From assembly GCA_036186865.1 (NCBI GenBank), contig AP025040.1, forward strand, positions 33,577,077 to 33,641,076: a stretch of DNA of 64,000 bases, given 5' to 3'. The stretch is from Eustoma russellianum (taxonomy: Eukaryota; Streptophyta; Magnoliopsida; Gentianales; Gentianaceae). The notes beneath the pieces are model-generated. The model had not been told where the DNA came from. It saw only the letters and a list, made by a program, of their open reading frames with translations, and searched no databases. Positions 47,224 to 57,210 of this stretch are shown here, in pieces. How positions within the stretch are numbered: position 1 is the stretch's first letter; each line of letters starts with the position of its first letter. The position numbers were made by a program, and so were the translations under genes.

Positions 47224-49027
47224 GTGAAATGTAATGAATTTGGTGAACATAAAATAAATAAAGAATATGACCATGATTTTAAACTAAAGCTCGTGCTAGA
47301 TGATATAGAAGAAAATATCGTACATGATGAACACGACACACTAGAAATGCATGAAAACTTAGAAAATAATCAACCAAGATGGCATAGGGATCACCCACAC
47401 GACCTCATCATATGCGACATATCACAAGGTGTACGACCACGTAGAAGAATAAATCAAGATGAAATAAATCAATTCCATGGTATTATATCTGAAATAAAAC
47501 CCAAGAATGTGTTTGATGCTTCGAATGATTCTTCTTGGATTAAAGCTATGCATGATAAACTAAATTGATTCACAAGAAATGGTGTGTGGGATTTAGTACC
47601 TCGACCACAAGATAAAACGACAATGGGCACAAAGTGGGTCTTTAGAAACAAAACGAATGAAGATGGTAAAGTCGTTAGAAACAAAGCAAGGCTTGTAGCA
47701 CAAGGCTATAATCAAGAAGAGGGAATAGTTTAGGAAGAAACATTTGCACCTGTAGCATGCTTAGAAGCTATGCGATTATTACTTATCATTGCTTGTATAA
47801 AGAATTTTAAACTTTATGAAATGGATGTAAAAAGTGCATTCTTGAGTGGTTTTATACAAGAAGAAGTCTATGTAAAAAACCACCCGGTTTTGAGGATATA
47901 AAATATCCTAAGCATGTGTATAAGTTAAAGAATGCACTATATGGTTTAAAACAAGCACCTAGGTCATGGTACGATCGTTTTGCTATCTTTCTTTTAGAAA
48001 ATGGATTTAAAAGAGGAACCATAGATAGTACTTTATTCTTGAAACAAGAAAAATTGGATTTACTTATTATTCAAATTTATGTTGATGATATTGTCTTTGG
48101 ATCTGCATGTCATAAGTTAGTAGAAGAATTTGAAACGTGCATGAAATCCAAATTTGAGATGTCTATGGTTGGTGAATTAAAGTATTTTCTTGGCTTGCAA
48201 ATTAAGCAAACAAGTAAAGGCATACATATAAGTCAAGTTAAATACTTAAATGACATGATTAAGAACTTTAACTTTGAAAACTTAAAACCATCTCCCACCC
48301 CTATGAGTGTAACCACTAAACTTGATAAAGATGAAAATGGAAAGGCTTTGATAATGGTTTTTATAGGTCTATGATTAGTTCTTTGCTTTATCTTACTACA
48401 AGTAGACCCGATATCATGTTTAGTGTTTGTATGTGCGCTCGTTTTCAAAGTAACCCTACATTATCACACTATAATGTTGTAAAAAGAATATTTTGGTACA
48501 TTAAGCACACTCTTACATTAGGAATTTGGTATGATAAAAATTGTGAATTTAACTTGCATGCTTATACTGATGCGGATTATGGAGGATGTAAAATAGATAG
48601 AAAAAGCACAAGTGGTACATGTCAATTCATCGGTAATTCATTAATATCCTAATTTTCGAAAAAGCAAGCTAGTGTAGCATTATTTGTGACTGAAGCGGAA
48701 TACATGGCATTTAGTCTTTGTTGCACACAACTATTATGGCTAAAACAACAACTATTAGATTTTGGAATTGTTGTAAATCTTATCCCTATATATTGTGATT
48801 GTAGGAGTGCTATTAACTTGTCTAAGAACCCCATTTTACATTCTAAGGCAAAACATATAGAAGTACGATATCACTTCCTTCGAGATTATGTAAACAGTGG
48901 TGATATCATTATAGAACATGTCCGTACAGAAGCACAAGTAGCCGACATATTCACAAAAGCACTTAATCAAGCCACGTATGAAAATTTACGGTCAAAATTA
49001 TGCATGATTTCTGTTGATATGCTATAA
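47224..49027 (+). pseudogene. Outer Sirevirus reverse transcriptase and RNase H
   Basis: This is copia RT/RNase H. TKWVFRNKTNEDGKVVRNKARLVAQG-type text lies near 47625-47700. The palm has YGLKQAPRSWYDRF near 47940 and the active site YVDD at 48078-48089, intact. RNase H has AYTDADYGG near 48560, EAEYMA near 48695 and SKAKHIEVRYHFLRD near 48840. Breaks: TGA near 47566, TAG near 47731, a shift near 47878, a shift near 48350, and TAA near 48650. The stop is at 49025-49027. There is no envelope-like frame downstream. Confidence 0.85.
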
Positions 49028-49246
49028 GCTGCTATTTCTTTCCGTCCTTACTTATGCTTTTGATGAAATTTACAAAATAGAGGGGGAGAGAAAAGCATGA
49101 ATTGAGGGGGAGAGAAGCATGATTTAAGGGGGAGCATGATAGCACGATGAAATTAAAATTTTAAATATGTACATAATTGTAAGAGGAGCGATCACATTTA
49201 AATCATGAATAAATATTATCTTGAAAATCATCAAAAAGGGGAGATT
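49028..49246 (+). other. Multiple polypurine tracts before the outer 3' LTR
   Basis: AGGGGGAGAG-like blocks occur at about 49080, 49105 and 49128, and AAAAAGGGGAGAT at about 49234-49246 directly precedes the LTR start TGTTAAG. The same pattern precedes the inner 3' LTR. Confidence 0.75.
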
Positions 49247-51908
49247 GTTAAGAAATTGGGGTTTGAGTGATTTGAAAATGCATGATTTAAATGTTACGTG
49301 CTTACAAAATGCATGAATTAAGTGCTACTTGATATATGTACGTGATAAAAATGCTTTACATGTTTATATGTAATGTTGTTGTACTAACGTGACATGAAGC
49401 ATTAAGGCTTACATCATATAGCAAAAATTTGTTGTTTTTATACTATTTTCAAGTGCCATAGTTAATGAACTAAACTAGTTCATTAAGTGAAGTGCTCAAG
49501 GAGATGAACTAACTAGTTCATTAAATGAAGACATATTTGGGATATATTTGGAGAGAGCTATTTGGCAACAAATTTGGAATGGAATGTTTTCTCTCCACAC
49601 TTATCTATACACGTCACATAAATATACATCCTTTTTTACGACAATCTATACACTTATATTTCGACGTTTTACCGACACGTCATATGTATTATAAACGGCC
49701 ATCGACATCACACCACTATATACACCTCATATTTATGAGTATATTTAGGTCTCATATCATATATTACAAGTCATATCGCCATCAAATTATAACGACATGT
49801 CACAAGGTCATAAACCAAAAATTGTCGTATCAGGTGACTACCGAAACTTCACCGACATATCATATAGTTACCATATAAAGATGGCCAGCCTATATATACT
49901 ACAAATAATCAAAAATTTCGTACTCCACATGTCAAATTCAGACCCAAAGTCATACCTTGTTTACACACATCAATCACACACGTTTTGGCCTTAATTTGTG
50001 GAAAATTCAAACTCATTTTTTTTCACATGCGGGCGTTTTTCATTCAGACATTGGTGCTGAATATACACCTTATTTTATGTATATTATGTGTGACATAATG
50101 TATATTACATGTCTAAAAAGTTTGAGATTAATCAGAGAAGCGTAACCGACGAAAGTCAAAAATTCTGTTTTCTACACCTCTACATACTTGGAACGTTTTT
50201 GGCCTTAGTGTAACGTGTATCTAGACACTTTTTACACATTCAAGACATGTTAGAGTGTTCTAGAAAAATCAATTTAGGGCTGATTGTAATTTCCTATATA
50301 TGTGAAGATTGTGCATCATTATGTGACAAATATTCAAAAGATAATTGCAGCACATGTAGCTGAGGAGTAACACGCCAATGACATCTCCTTTGGAGCCTAG
50401 GTGGAGCTTAATTGGCACTTTAATTGGTGGAGGATAAGCCATATATGATTGGTGACATTAAAAAGGGCAACACCCAAAGAAACATTTCAAAATACAACAC
50501 ATGCAGAAATTTCAGCACATGGACATGTGCTGGCCAATTTTTGGCTCATTATTGTCTTCAATTTGTTTCTGAAATTGTGAAGGAATCATATCATGATTAA
50601 TTGGTAATTAACCACCTTGATTTTAAGCATGTGTTTCAGATTTTTTGATAGAATTTCCAGCTCATTTATTGGAGTGCCAAGGTGGATAATCAATGGCCTA
50701 TCAAGAAGTGACAACTAGGCTAAGACAAGTCATTCGTCCAATCGTATTGCACCAAGTAAGCAAGGTTGTGTCATCATTTATACAAAGCAACCTTACAAGG
50801 GTATTCAAGACAATTTTCATGGAAGACTCCAATCTAGGGGGTGGCCAACCAACCATAAAAAGGGGGCAAGATGATTCAAACAAGATAAGCAATGTTCATA
50901 TTCTTACAAGTTCAAGCAAGACTATTCTCTTCCTCTCTTATTCTTTTCTCTTGCTCTTATATTTCATATACTATATAGGCTTTGTTCATACCACCCACAT
51001 ATGTTCATCTCTTGTAAAAGGTTGATCAAGGTGCGATCAAACCTTCATTCGATTGGTGGTGGTGTTCGTGTTGTTTTGTTTGTTTGTTTGTTTGTTTGTT
51101 TGTAAAAGGACAGAGTTGGTGTTTAAATCCACTCTCCCTTGTGTCAAGGTTATATTTGTGATTACTAAATACAAAGGAATGTGTCCTCGAAGGCTGGAGT
51201 AAGTTGATTTAACCGAACCAGTATAAAAATCTCGGTGTTATTTACTTTTAGCACTTTTACTTTCAGTTTCAAGTTTTCTGTATCGTTTTCATACTCACGG
51301 AAAAAATAGCAAACGTTTTCCAAAAATCACCAAATTTTGAAGAAATATAGCCACATCCTAGATTTCATTTGAAATAAATTTCATCACATTTGGATAAGAA
51401 TAAGTCAGTCAAACATTCATAGTTCTGAGACTAGTGCAATCTGATTATCAGATTTGAAAAGGTTGAGAACATCAACGTGGTTCACATACTTACCACGGGA
51501 ATTTTGAAGAATTGTTTTAAACCATTAAAATACACATCTTAAGGGTCATTCCATAAAATTTTCAGGTCATTTAGAATTGCCAATTAATAGGAATAAAATT
51601 TTCATTTCGGAGTACAGTTTGTAGTATATTAACGCAATCTGTGCAAAAACGTTTTTTAAGAGGTTAGACTTGGAGTTTTAATCTCAAAATTTTTGTGAGA
51701 CACTCATCACTTTTGAGAGCACACCTTCACCGAATTTCATAATTTTTGGAGGACTACAACCAGGTCATCTAAATAATTTTAAATTAGGATCTGAAAACAT
51801 AAACTGTTTTAAGAAGTGAGTTATTTGGTCTAAAAAGTTTTAAAAACCGAATTTTCCGCAATCACTATTCAACTCCCTCCTTTCTAGTGGTGCTATACAG
51901 GTCCTACA
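49247..51908 (+). repeat. Outer Sirevirus 3' LTR (2662 bp)
   Basis: It starts TGTTAAGAAATTGG and ends GGTCCTACA. It contains the paired palindromes TGAACTA/TAGTTCA (about 49465-49525) and a (TTTG)n run near 51075-51102 that the inner LTRs lack. It is uninterrupted, so it shows the natural LTR length. No gene is seen; the 110-codon frame at 50693 overlaps conserved LTR text and is not credited. Confidence 0.87.
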
Positions 51909-51925
51909 CTGTTTCTATTAAGCGT

Positions 51926-52265
51926 GCTCCGATACCACTTGTTAGATCTACATGGTAGATCTACCCGAGGATCGCTTAAGAGAACATAAAAGCAAAGTGA
52001 ATAAATGCGGAAGTGTACCTTGATCTATTAGTTAACGTTGTTTTGATTCTGATTCGCATGGCAGGTGTGTCTTCCAAGAAATTACACGAATCCACCAGTT
52101 ATTGAATTCCATGATGAAGTATCAACAACTACAACTACTATTCCCGATGGAAAGGACAGATAGCGTGTCTTCCTATAGAAAGTGTTCTTTATATATGAAT
52201 ATATATGTATATATATATACACATATATACATACATACATACATACATATATGTACATATATACA
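51926..52265 (-). mobile_element. Scrap of an LTR retrotransposon on the minus strand
   Basis: GCTCCGATACCA at 51926-51937 is the complement of an iMet primer site (TGGTATCGGAGC). After two bases the text TGTTAGATCTACATGG begins an LTR end in minus orientation. About 325 bp of this LTR are left before LINE6 starts in a TA/TACA-rich stretch. It does not match the other LTRs here. Family unknown; probably copia or gypsy. Confidence 0.6.
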
Positions 52266-53319
52266 TATTTGTCGCCAAGTGCACCCAACTCAACTCTCTG
52301 CTAAATTTATTTGGTACAAGCATCACACGCCAGTCATTCAGTTATTCTTATGGAGATTGTTTCATTCTGCATTGCCTTTTGAGGACAACATAGGTAAATA
52401 TATTTCATCCCGACCAACACAATGCCCATTTTGTAAGCAAGTATTGGCCACGATGGATCATATCTTTATGCTCTGTGAAGGTGTCTGACCGATTTGGACC
52501 TTTTTTGCAAATGAGTTACATTGTCCTACACCTTCCTCATTACATCTTCGGCAATACATGCTATCTTGGTGGTATGGTTCTACAACTCACTCACTCTTTG
52601 GTGTTCTTAAAATCATCGTCCTGGCAATTATCTTATATCGCATCTGGTGCACATACACCTCCTTAGTGTATGGAGAGCAGCACACATTTGGTATGACTTC
52701 TCTTCGGTTTTCGGTTCAATCTGACATTGACATATGGAGCAAAACCCTTCACGGCACGAAATTAGCAGCATCTTCTACGCCACAACTATCTTGGATCCCT
52801 AAACTTTATTGTCCAAGGCCTCAATTAGTACGTTGGCGTACACCACCTTCAGGGCGCTTTAAGCTAAATGTCGATGCAGCAGTTGGCAGACATTATGCAG
52901 CTGGAGGAGCGATATTACGAGATCATGCCGGCTGCTGTATTGGGGCGATTTCTTTCCGCTTGCCAACATGTACTCCTTTCCTTGCAGAAACACAAGCAGC
53001 CGTCTTCGGCTTATTGTATTTCCTTCCACTGTATCGCTCAATTGTTCTAGAGACAGACTGTCTACAGTTGATAACACGCCAATCGCAGCCTAGCCAACTT
53101 CATGGCAATTACTACCTTCGCTTGCTACATACATTAACACATCTTCATCGACTAGATTATCTACATGTCTACAGAGTGGCAAATATGGCAGCCCATTATT
53201 TGGCACAACATGCAATGATGAATCGTCGCACTCAATATTATGCTTCTCACTCGCTGCCGCTGTTAGTCCGTGCCACCATTTCATTAGATCTCTCCACATT
53301 CTATTTGCGTGTTCACTAA
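52266..53319 (+). pseudogene. LINE6 ORF2 remnant: zf-RVT and RNase H
   Basis: This is the C-terminal part of LINE ORF2. The finger TQCPFCKQVLATMDHIF lies near 52420-52470, then a TGA near 52487. An open run (52558-53319) carries RNase H: D in FKLNVDAAVGRHYAAGG (near 52860), E in LAETQAAVFGLL, D in LETDCLQLI, and NMAAHYLAQHAM. RNase H in plant L1 elements is a known acquisition; here the domain's active residues are intact. The stop is at 53317-53319. Confidence 0.86.
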
Positions 53320-54136
53320 TTGGGTTTTCCAAATGGATTGGTACACAACACATTTTCCTGCCTGTATCCGGCCGGATGCAGGCAGATTTGGTATGTTTAT
53401 TCTTCCATTGATGATACGGGTTTTATTCTGCTCCATACTTGCTTTTAATATTACATTACTCTTCACATGTGCCTGGACTGGATGTTCCCTCTGGATGCCT
53501 TACATGCTTGCTTCAGACGAGACTTTTCACTTCTCGAGGCAGTTTTTAGTCCACTCATCATGTTGCAACCGGCTGGATTGTATACCCTGGTTGTTGTCTG
53601 TGTTTTCTAACACAGGCAACGCTGGTGCGTTTTATATTAATTCGCAATTTCGTCGTCATATGTCATTACAGTTTATTGTTACATATGCGTCTCAACGTCT
53701 AACTCCTGTGTTTCTTTTGCTACACTGCGCTTCACTGCAATTACTCTTGACGAGGGCAACACAATTTATCATCAGCCGGAAGCAGGCGGATCCATGGACT
53801 ATCTCAACTCCCTACCGACTATCAACATCAAGAGCACTTCCAAGCTATCGTACCACATTTGTATTTTATACTACATTACAAGCTTCCTTGTATTTAAGAG
53901 TTGATATGCACTTTATCTATGAAAGACGTATAAATATGTACGCTTTTTCCTTCACCAAGTTTTTATCCACAAGGGTGGTTTTTCTTGGCAAGGTTTTAAT
54001 GCGGCATATCATATACGACTGGAGATACACAATACTTTGTTTTTTATTCCATTTATTCACATACGATGACAATTGTACTATGGCTTCCCTCCGCCATAAG
54101 TGAGGCTTTTAGTAATAAAATCTCTCTTATATAAAA
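53320..54136 (+). other. LINE6 3' UTR with stem-loops
   Basis: The box TTCCAAATGGATTGG begins near 53327. SL1 at 53358-53385 is CTGCCTGTATCC/GGATGCAGGCAG, 12 pairs including one G-T, with loop GGCC, followed by ATTT-GGTATG. SL2 at 53593-53620 is GTTGTCTGTGTT/AACACAGGCAAC, 12 pairs, followed by GCT-GGTGCG. The terminal hairpin is near 53954-53989. The long open frame at 53309-54103 has no conserved domain and overlaps these structures, so it is not credited. Confidence 0.78.
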
Positions 54137-54160
54137 AAATATATACATATATATATATAT
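54137..54160. repeat. (TA)n tract between LINE6 and LINE7
   Basis: TA repeat with one CA; the junction where LINE7 joined the tail of LINE6. Confidence 0.8.
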
Positions 54161-55059
54161 GTCCCACTCAGTGTCCTTTCTATTTGTCGGAGGTCATAAC
54201 CACTGATCATATATTTCTAACATGTACGGAGGTATCTTCTATTTGGGAGTACTATAGTTTATGTCTCGATGGCCCTACAGTCACAACAACACGCATTCGC
54301 CCCTTCTTAATACAATGGTGGATATCCTCTCAGGGTAAATCTCTTAAGGAGCAACTTCGCATTATATTACCAGCTCATCTTATGTGGGAAATATGGAAAG
54401 CATATACATCTATTGTATTTGGAGAAAGCCGCTGGTCTAGAAGACTGGTGATAGAACTTATTAGACGATCAATATATGATTGGATGCTTGATCACAAAGG
54501 GAAGAAATATATATTGTCGGATGCTTCCTTGGCTCAAATCGGACTAATACCAGCCTTAGCAGCACCTCGTTGTCGAGTGATCCGCTGGGTTCTTCCACCC
54601 TATTGTAGACATAAACTAAATGTAGATGCAGCCCATGGGAAATACTCCATAGCTGCAGGCGCAATTTTACGCGATAGCACTGGTGCCTTTACCAGCGCTA
54701 TCTCGTTCTCATTGCCCATCTCATCTCCGGACCTGGCAGAGCTACAGGCCACGGTGCTAGCAGTTGTATACTTTGCTTGCTATGGATGTCATATGGATGT
54801 TGAAGTTGATGCTCAGAGTGTTTTAGCAAAAGTTCATGAACGTCGATCCTCTCTAGCGTGCATTCTGTATGATCTCTTGGCTTCGCATTCATTCACATTG
54901 GAATATATTCCGAGGGAGATTAATAAGGCGGCGCACTACTTGGCTTAGCATGGTCAACATCATCCGCTGTTCACTCACTTCTCACATTTAATGGATTTAC
55001 CACCTCTAGTTCGGGCTACAGTGCAGACTGACTTTATTCCCAATTTGCGACATGGATGA
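54161..55059 (+). pseudogene. LINE7 ORF2 remnant: zf-RVT and RNase H
   Basis: It opens with CPFYLSEVITTDHIFLTC (the second finger Cys is Tyr). RNase H follows: D in HKLNVDAAHGKYSIAAG (near 54612), E in LAELQATVLAV and D in VEVDAQSVL. A CAG-to-TAG change at 54946-54948 truncates HYLAQH. The ancestral stop is TGA 55057-55059 (IPNLRHG-stop). Confidence 0.82.
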
Positions 55060-55683
55060 AAACAATACTTTTGATTGTTGCCCATGCTTAGGACTGGTAT
55101 GGGCAACCCGGGTATGCTCACTTGCTATGACTTTAAGTGCATGTATTGCTGGTTGGTTGTCTGTATCATTGTATACAGACAACACCGGTAGTACTTTATC
55201 ATACTATGGATTTGCTCACCCTATTATGCGCTATTCTCTTTCACATACAATGTTTCTCATCATTTGCATGTGTTGGCACTGGACTCGCTGGAGGACATAT
55301 TATGAACAAAGGCAATCAAATGAAAGGAGCTTAACTCCAAGCACAGGAAGAAACAACATTTTTGGACATTACAAATTAATTCTACTTAGTTCTTTACACG
55401 CGGCAAGGCTACGGACTTTCATATTTCTTGTATTCGAATACATCAGATAGATACAGACTCCATTCATATAAATATACATGCTTTTTCCTTAGGCAAGGTT
55501 TTATCCACAAGGATGGTTTTACTTGGCAAGGTTTTAATGCGACCTATCATATATGATTGGAGATTACAGATCCTCACAGCTTTATATTCACATTTTGCAT
55601 ATGATGACGGCTTCTTGTAACATGTAATAAGGTATTCCTCCTGCACAAGTGAGGGTTATATCAATAAAACCAATCTCTTTGGA

Positions 55684-55684
<1 letters not shown>
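55060..55684 (+). other. LINE7 3' UTR with stem-loops
   Basis: A stem-loop at 55078-55106 is TTGCCCAT/ATGGGCAA plus three inner pairs with G-T, followed by CCCG-GGTATGC. Another at 55156-55183 is GTTGTCTGTAT/ATACAGACAAC, 11 perfect pairs, followed by ACC-GGTAGT. The terminal hairpin region near 55490-55525 is more diverged (AGGCAAG, CCACAAGGATGG). Confidence 0.77.

Positions 55685-55685
<1 letters not shown>

Positions 55686-55734
<49 letters not shown>
55686..55734. repeat. (TA)n microsatellite between LINE7 and LINE8
   Basis: About 24 uninterrupted TA units, the longest in the window. Confidence 0.92.
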
Positions 55735-55735
<1 letters not shown>

Positions 55736-55861
55736 ATGCTGCCCTCTAAAGCGCTCCCATGGCGATCTGCGTAGCCGCAGTTGCCGTTTTTCTTCGATCA
55801 CCACCATTGCCTTCCACCCATCTCTTCTTCTTCCGGCGATTCTGCTGTCATCCGCAACCAC

Positions 55862-57210
55862 ATGGTGGTTTCTTCATCCGCACAGCCATCACCAGCAATG
55901 CCATCAACCTCTATGCCATCAGCCGCGATCGCGGCACCGCATCCACCTCTCATGCGATCCTTCGCCTCGTTGTTCAGATCCGCGGGAGAGCTAATCAAAC
56001 CGAAGGATATCCAGAAATATAAGGGCAGCCCCATGATCACCTTCACCGATGAAGAAATTCACTCATTAGCCGCACCATATCGATTCACATTGGTGGGCAC
56101 TTTTTGGTAATGGACGGCCACAATTAGCAACGATTCGCACCGCCATTGATCGGATAGGTTTCACAGGAGCAGTAAAGGTTGGCCTTTTATACCAAACGCA
56201 CATCGTTCTCCATTTTGATCAAGAGCAGGACTACATCCGATGCTTGTCAAGAAGAGGTTGGATCATTTCTGGTAAGCAGATGAGAATCACCAAATGGACC
56301 CCGGATTACGATTCCGCAATTGAAGTGCCAATTATTCCAATCTGGGTGTCACTCTCGGGTCTTCCCATACACATATATTGTAAAGATGCTCTCTTTCAAG
56401 TGGCGGCTATGTTAGGAGAGCATCTGAAATTAGATACAGCCACAGCCACGATGAACCGTCCTTCGGTAGCGCGCGTATGCATTGAATTGGATGTTTCTAA
56501 GGAGCTCCCTCATCGAGTATTCATCCAGACATCCTCTCGAGTTATACTGCAGATGGTAGAGTACGAGGATTTGCCAAAATATTGCGACCAATGTTATCGA
56601 CTGGGCCATGTCGCTGCAGACTGCGGCAAACAAAATGCAAAACAGTCGACTACAGCAGTTGATAAGCCGACGGCTAAGCAGACTGTAAACCCAAAACAGC
56701 CGATGGACAAAGCTAAAAGTCAACGTTGGACACCAAAAAAGTTGGGACCATCAACCGAACCACATAGACCTGAATCTTCTGAACAACACTTCGAGGCTGA
56801 ACTGCCTCATTCGCAGCCTGGGACAGAAGCAACAGAAATAATGATTCCCCCCATCACCGGACATGGCTGCAGCCCCAGAAGTTATCGATGTTCAGGACAT
56901 ATCCAGACTTAAAGGGGTCCCGGACAAGATTGTAGCTGGTTTCCACTCGGACAATGACGTAGACCCTTCTCAGGAGGAGAACAGACTGGATGACCTTGAT
57001 CAGAGCTGCGCAGAACACATCGCTCATACCGTGGAGGCCACTTATGTTGATACTCATTCGAATGACCAAGCAATGGTGAACCCTCCTGATCCGCAGCCGT
57101 CTCAGGAGCCAAGAATTTTACGATGGGCTCATGACAATCCCACATCTCCCTGAATAACAAGGTTACGTGCCGCCCACCTCTCAAATTCTTTTGATGTATT
57201 GTCACAATGA
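55862..57210 (+). pseudogene. LINE8 ORF1 (DUF4283-like + CCHC knuckle)
   Basis: This is the LINE RNA-binding ORF1. ATG 55862 is a likely start (MVVSSSAQPS); other ATGs nearby are possible. A one-base insertion near 56107 breaks GTFWYGRP. The DUF4283-like domain continues to about 56410, and the knuckle CDQCYRLGHVAADC lies near 56584-56625, intact. A shift occurs near 56870. TGA 57151-57153 is premature: the same frame stays open a further 18 codons and ends exactly at the ATGA overlap 57207-57210, as in the other copies. Confidence 0.83.

Larger units (their letters stand above)
2711..51908 (+). mobile_element. Outer Sirevirus-like Ty1/copia element, split by two nested elements
   Basis: This composite runs: 5' LTR remnant 2711-3224, primer site, gag start 3279-4011, [inner Sirevirus 4012-29449], gag continuation 29455-30364, [gypsy element 30370-45593], pol 45599-49027, polypurine region, and 3' LTR 49247-51908. 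Continuity is shown by comparing with the undivided inner gag, where the text around 19090-19140 runs straight through the point at which the outer gag breaks off (4011) and resumes (29455). The 5' and 3' LTR remnants resemble each other more than either resembles the inner LTRs. Long LTRs, repeated GGGGGAGAG tracts and LTR palindromes fit Sirevirus. Its 5' LTR is cut off at 2711. Confidence 0.8.
52266..54136 (+). mobile_element. LINE6: 5'-truncated L1-type LINE
   Basis: It begins in the connection region of ORF2 (homologous to about 25118 in LINE4), next to a TA/TACA repeat, and ends with AATAAA and seven A's before TATATACATATA. It carries the finger, RNase H and a complete 3' UTR. It is the first of four same-strand LINEs in a row. 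Confidence 0.86.
54161..55684 (+). mobile_element. LINE7: 5'-truncated L1-type LINE
   Basis: It begins within the finger of ORF2 and ends near 55684 after AATAAA. It is a different subfamily from LINE6 (RNase H is diverged). Flanked by (TA)n on both sides. Confidence 0.85.

Noticed and set aside
49028..49246. Possible envelope-like gene after Sirevirus pol
   Set aside because: Only 220 bp lie between the pol stop and the LTR, all polypurine text; no open frame.
53309..54103. 264-codon open frame in the LINE6 3' UTR (similar ones at 26157-26759 and 60917-61591)
   Set aside because: The frames overlap conserved hairpins and the terminal block, do not share protein motifs, and are not kept in LINE3 or LINE7. 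An extra ORF3 was considered but the protein sequences do not align convincingly.
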